Source: UBA2561 sp964577275 (lineage in GTDB: Bacteria > Bacteroidota > Bacteroidia > Cytophagales > Thermoflexibacteraceae). From it: a stretch of 26,283 nt of DNA. Position 1 is the first letter of the stretch. Each line of letters opens with the position of its first letter. The notes under the pieces were generated by a model. It saw nothing but the letters and a program-made list of their open reading frames with translations. It made no database searches and had not been told where the DNA came from. Both the position numbers and the translations under genes were made by a program. The stretch covers positions 1 through 26,283 of the forward strand of contig CAZNYR010000055.1 of assembly GCA_964577275.1 (NCBI GenBank), read 5' to 3'. Shown in pieces: positions 23,296 through 26,283 of this stretch.

Positions 23296-25818
23296 ATGAC
23301 AAGTTTTAAGACAAAACTGTATGGTTTTGGCATAGGGATTTCTATGCTTACAAGTGCGCCCGCATTGGCGCAAGATACGCATGACCACGATGCGCCTGGT
23401 CATCAACATACCCGCAACTGCCACACGATGCACAATCTGGAACGGCTCATCAAAAAAGACCCCGATGCGGAAAAACGAATGCGAAACATCGAAAAATTTA
23501 CGCAAAACTACGTACAGCAAAAGGGCAAAAATCGACGCATCGAAGCTACGGTTTATACGATTCCTGTGGTGGTTCATGTGCTTTATAATAATTCGACCGA
23601 AAACATCAGCGAAGCACAAATTCAGTCCCAGATTGATGTACTGAACGCCGATTTCCGAAAATTGAATAGCGATGCAGGGCTTGTGCCTTCAGAATTTGCG
23701 CCTGTGGCAGCCGATACCGAAATTCAGTTTATATTAGCAACTACCGACCCCAACGGAAATCCGACCACAGGCATTACTCGTACCTCGACTTCGGTCAGTT
23801 CGTTTTCGACTAATGATGCGATGAAGTTTTCGGCACAAGGTGGCAAAAATGCTTGGGATACCCAAAAATATTTGAATATGTGGGTTTGCGATTTGGGTGG
23901 TGGAATTTTGGGATATGCTCAATTTCCGGGAAGTGGCTCGGCAGCAACGGATGGGGTGGTGATGGGTTATAAATATTTTGGCACCACGGGAGCGGCTACT
24001 GCGCCCTTCGATGGCGGACGAACCACCACGCACGAAGTAGGACATTGGCTGAACTTACGGCACATCTGGGGCGATGGAAATTGTAGCCAAGATGATTTTG
24101 TAAATGATACACCAACAGCAGGCGCACCGAATTATAATTGCCCTTCTTTTCCCTCAAAATCATGTACAAATAACGGGGGTTTTACCAGCGATATGTTCAT
24201 GAATTACATGGATTATGTTGATGATAATTGTATGCATATGTTTACCGCAGGACAAAAAGAGCGAATGCGTGCGGTTTTAGCACCCGGCGGATTTCGAGAA
24301 GCCTTAGTAGGTGGTGGCTCTACGACACCGCCAGACCCAATTTATTGTGTATCAAAGGGAAATGATAGTTCTTATGAATGGATTGCAGGCGTGGTTGTGG
24401 GTTCGCTCAATTCGACAAGTGGCAATGATGGCGGTTATTCGGATAAAACTTCGACTTCGGTAGATTTGGCAAAAGGCAGTGCTTATGCCGTTGCCTTGAC
24501 TCCTGGGTATGCCAGTCAGACTTATAATGAATATTGGAAAATTTGGATTGACTTTAATGGCGATAACGATTTTGAGGATGCAGGCGAATTGGTTTTTGAC
24601 GCAGGTTCTTTGAGTAGTACCACCGTAAATGGAAATATTACAATTCCTGCAAGCGCAACCACAGGCACAACTCGAATGCGAGTTTCGATGAAGTACAATG
24701 CGGCTCAAACTTCTTGCGAGGCATTTTCTTATGGCGAAGTCGAGGATTACACCGTAAATATCACAGGTTCAGGCTCTACGCCTTCATGCAATACGCCCAC
24801 AGGATTGATTTCTTCAGCAATTACAGCTTCTTCATTTACCCTTTCTTGGGGTGCGGTTAGTGGTGCATCAGGCTATGAAGCTCGGGTTCGAGTTGCTGGC
24901 GGTACATGGAGTACATTCAACAGTACGGCAACTTCACTGAATCTGACTGGCGCAAGTGCTTCCACCATGTATGAGTGTCAAGTACGTACTACGTGTTCAG
25001 GCACAAGCAGTGCTTATTCGTCAAGCCTTTCAGTAACAACCTCTGCCGTAGTCGCTCCTACGTATTGCGCTTCGCAAGGCAATAGCACTTCGGATGAGTG
25101 GATTCAGCGAGTTCAAGTAGGTTCGATTGATAATAATTCGGGGAATAATGGTGGTTATGCCGATTTTACAAACCTTCAAACTGCATTAAGTAAAGGAAGC
25201 ACTTATAATATTACGATTACGCCAGCTTGGGCAGCACGAAGCTATCGAGAGGCTTATGCCGTTTGGATTGACTATAATCAAGATGGCGATTTTGCCGATG
25301 CGGGCGAAACGGTTTATACCCGCTCACGAACAACATCCTCATCTGTAACAGGTTCATTTACAGTATCTTCGGTGGCTCTGAATGGTGCAACTCGAATGCG
25401 AGTGGCAATGAAGTATAATGCCAACCCAACTTCGTGTGAAACGTTTTCTTACGGCGAAGTTGAAGATTACACCATCAATATTATTAATGCCAGTGCCAAG
25501 GCTGTCCATACTGCGCCAACCGCACACCATATCACGACTCAACACTCGGCAAATGCACGTGGTAAAGGCTTGAAAGACATGGACTTTCCATTCGTGGCAT
25601 ATCCTAATCCAGTGATGCAAGAATTAAATATTCGATTGGGTTATTTTGATGTTGATTCTGAAATCAAAATATATAACTTGATGGGCAAGCAACTCATGAA
25701 CAAAATGATGGTTGCGCCACAAACTTCGCTTGATGTTTCTGGATTACCGAAGGGAATGTATATCCTGAGCATCCGAAATGGTCGAGAAACTGAAACCTTG
25801 AAGTTTATAAAACAATAA
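23296..25818 (+). CDS. Secreted pappalysin/cytophagalysin-type (M43) metalloprotease with GEVED and FN3 domains and T9SS sorting signal
   Basis: An 840-residue multidomain exoenzyme. A Sec signal peptide covers residues 1-25 (cleavage ALA-Q). A His-rich propeptide-like segment follows (DTHDHDAPGHQHTRNCH). The M43 catalytic domain has the metzincin zinc motif HEVGHWLNLRH (H246, E247, H250, H256) and the Met-turn MNYMDY (302-307). Then come a GEVED module (about 349-487) ending SYGEVEDYTVNI, a fibronectin type III domain (about 495-585), a second GEVED module (about 590-735) ending SYGEVEDYTINI, and a T9SS C-terminal sorting domain (YPNPVMQELNIRLG ... GMYILSIRNGRETETLKF) at about 770-840. It is probably exported through the outer membrane by T9SS and anchored or released to digest extracellular protein. 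Calcium sites are likely in DFNGDNDF and DYNQDGDF of the GEVED modules. Confidence 0.95.
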   Translation: MTSFKTKLYGFGIGISMLTSAPALAQDTHDHDAPGHQHTRNCHTMHNLERLIKKDPDAEKRMRNIEKFTQNYVQQKGKNRRIEATVYTIPVVVHVLYNNSTENISEAQIQSQIDVLNADFRKLNSDAGLVPSEFAPVAADTEIQFILATTDPNGNPTTGITRTSTSVSSFSTNDAMKFSAQGGKNAWDTQKYLNMWVCDLGGGILGYAQFPGSGSAATDGVVMGYKYFGTTGAATAPFDGGRTTTHEVGHWLNLRHIWGDGNCSQDDFVNDTPTAGAPNYNCPSFPSKSCTNNGGFTSDMFMNYMDYVDDNCMHMFTAGQKERMRAVLAPGGFREALVGGGSTTPPDPIYCVSKGNDSSYEWIAGVVVGSLNSTSGNDGGYSDKTSTSVDLAKGSAYAVALTPGYASQTYNEYWKIWIDFNGDNDFEDAGELVFDAGSLSSTTVNGNITIPASATTGTTRMRVSMKYNAAQTSCEAFSYGEVEDYTVNITGSGSTPSCNTPTGLISSAITASSFTLSWGAVSGASGYEARVRVAGGTWSTFNSTATSLNLTGASASTMYECQVRTTCSGTSSAYSSSLSVTTSAVVAPTYCASQGNSTSDEWIQRVQVGSIDNNSGNNGGYADFTNLQTALSKGSTYNITITPAWAARSYREAYAVWIDYNQDGDFADAGETVYTRSRTTSSSVTGSFTVSSVALNGATRMRVAMKYNANPTSCETFSYGEVEDYTINIINASAKAVHTAPTAHHITTQHSANARGKGLKDMDFPFVAYPNPVMQELNIRLGYFDVDSEIKIYNLMGKQLMNKMMVAPQTSLDVSGLPKGMYILSIRNGRETETLKFIKQ

Positions 25819-25845
25819 CCCTCATAAATTAACTTTAAAAGTAAG

Positions 25846-25882
25846 AAAACATCTGATTTCGTGAGAAATTAGGTGTTTTTTT
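25846..25882 (+). terminator. Hairpin terminator after the M43 protease gene
   Basis: AAAACATCTGATTTC pairs with GAAATTAGGTGTTTTTTT around a GTGA loop, giving about 13 pairs (two G-T), and ends in T7. Only 19 bases separate it from the next start codon. Confidence 0.8.
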
Positions 25883-25901
25883 ATGCAAAATCAAAACGCT
25901 G

Positions 25902-26283
25902 ATGAAATTATTCAAAAATTATTGGGTTTTGGTGTTAATCATTTTGTTTTTTGCCTGCAAAAATGAAGATGCGCCCAACCCCCAAATTCCGTGCGAAACA
26001 TCGGTCGCCACGGTAACCGATGNNNNNNNNNNTGCCGAAAAAATTATTGTCGGAGAGTGGCAATGGCTGGAATCTCGGATACAGGGCAGGGCAGGGGAAA
26101 CAATTTTAACTCCCAGTTCCGAAAATGAAACCCGCGCATTTGTGTTTTTGGAAAATAAAACGGTGCGGGAATTGCTAAATAACGAAGTCAAAACCGAAGC
26201 AAGCTACCAAATTTCAACCTCCTCGAACACACAACAAGGCGCATTAGAAATTACATGGATAACTGATAATCAAGAGTTTAAAT
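25902..26283 (+). CDS. Lipoprotein, lipocalin-like type, partial (runs off the window; assembly gap inside)
   Basis: A start at ATG 25902 gives a lipoprotein signal peptide: MKLFKNYWVLVLIILFFAC, with the lipobox FFAC and the lipidated Cys19, followed by KNEDAPNPQ. Ten N (26023-26032) interrupt it. With the gap taken at face value the frame continues as AEKIIVGEWQWLESRIQGRA and stays open to the window end. The GEWQWLES...FVFLENKTV pattern resembles small lipocalin-like lipoproteins of Bacteroidota, which start 'GkW.w...' and contain a beta-barrel; ligand unknown. The missing bases could change the frame, but composition after the gap agrees. It would be exported and anchored in a membrane. 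The C-terminus lies outside the window. Confidence 0.7.
   Translation, partial: MKLFKNYWVLVLIILFFACKNEDAPNPQIPCETSVATVTDXXXXAEKIIVGEWQWLESRIQGRAGETILTPSSENETRAFVFLENKTVRELLNNEVKTEASYQISTSSNTQQGALEITWITDNQEFK

Noticed and set aside
1..26283. CRISPR arrays, tRNA or rRNA genes, insertion sequences or integrases
   Set aside because: No regularly spaced repeats, no tRNA T-loop with matching acceptor stem, and no transposase or recombinase motifs were found.

Overview
The window looks like a draft scaffold from a Bacteroidota bacterium, probably of the Cytophagales type. The signs are low G+C with very AT-rich spacers, no Shine-Dalgarno sequences, several promoters of the Bacteroidota form TTTG-N20-21-TAnnTTTG, a secreted metalloprotease with GEVED modules and a type IX secretion (T9SS) C-terminal sorting domain, and a TPR-SpoIIE phosphatase. 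Two runs of exactly 10 N (17118-17127 and 26023-26032) are assembly gaps, and each one interrupts a gene.

Layout. 1-404 holds a small gene of unknown function broken by two apparent frameshifts. 434-838 (-) is a SpoIIAA/STAS-like protein with a good promoter. 1170-4228 (+) is a two-gene unit: a methionine-type aminotransferase and asparagine synthetase B. 4318-6231 is a TPR-SpoIIE-type phosphatase. 6393-8106 is a pair of tandem-domain universal stress proteins. 8453-10341 is an LpxH-like metallophosphoesterase overlapping a glycosyltransferase-like gene, closed by a strong hairpin terminator. 10449-15433 is a minus-strand block: a KefB-type cation/proton antiporter, dxs (isoprenoid precursor synthesis) and hisC. 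15900-17421 is the most unusual locus: promoter, SAM-I riboswitch, a 43-codon leader ORF ending in Ser-Cys-Arg-Cys-Cys-Ser, then a RimK-like ATP-grasp ligase interrupted by a gap. 17615-18772 is a WecA/MraY-type sugar-phosphate transferase. 19168-20643 is a conserved-looking helical protein of unknown function, preceded by a possible 26-codon ORF. 20862-22619 is a SulP anion transporter whose stop codon lies inside a long inverted repeat. 23296-25818 is the secreted M43 metalloprotease. 25902-26283 is the start of a lipoprotein that runs off the window.

Most genes are housekeeping or envelope functions. No mobile element, CRISPR array, tRNA or rRNA was seen. A loose sulfur theme (methionine-type aminotransferase, SAM riboswitch with a cysteine-codon leader, possible sulfate transporter) runs through the window, but the genes are not contiguous. 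The best candidate for something undescribed is the two-layer control of the orphan ATP-grasp gene: a SAM aptamer followed by a leader peptide whose terminal Cys codons lie inside their own hairpin.
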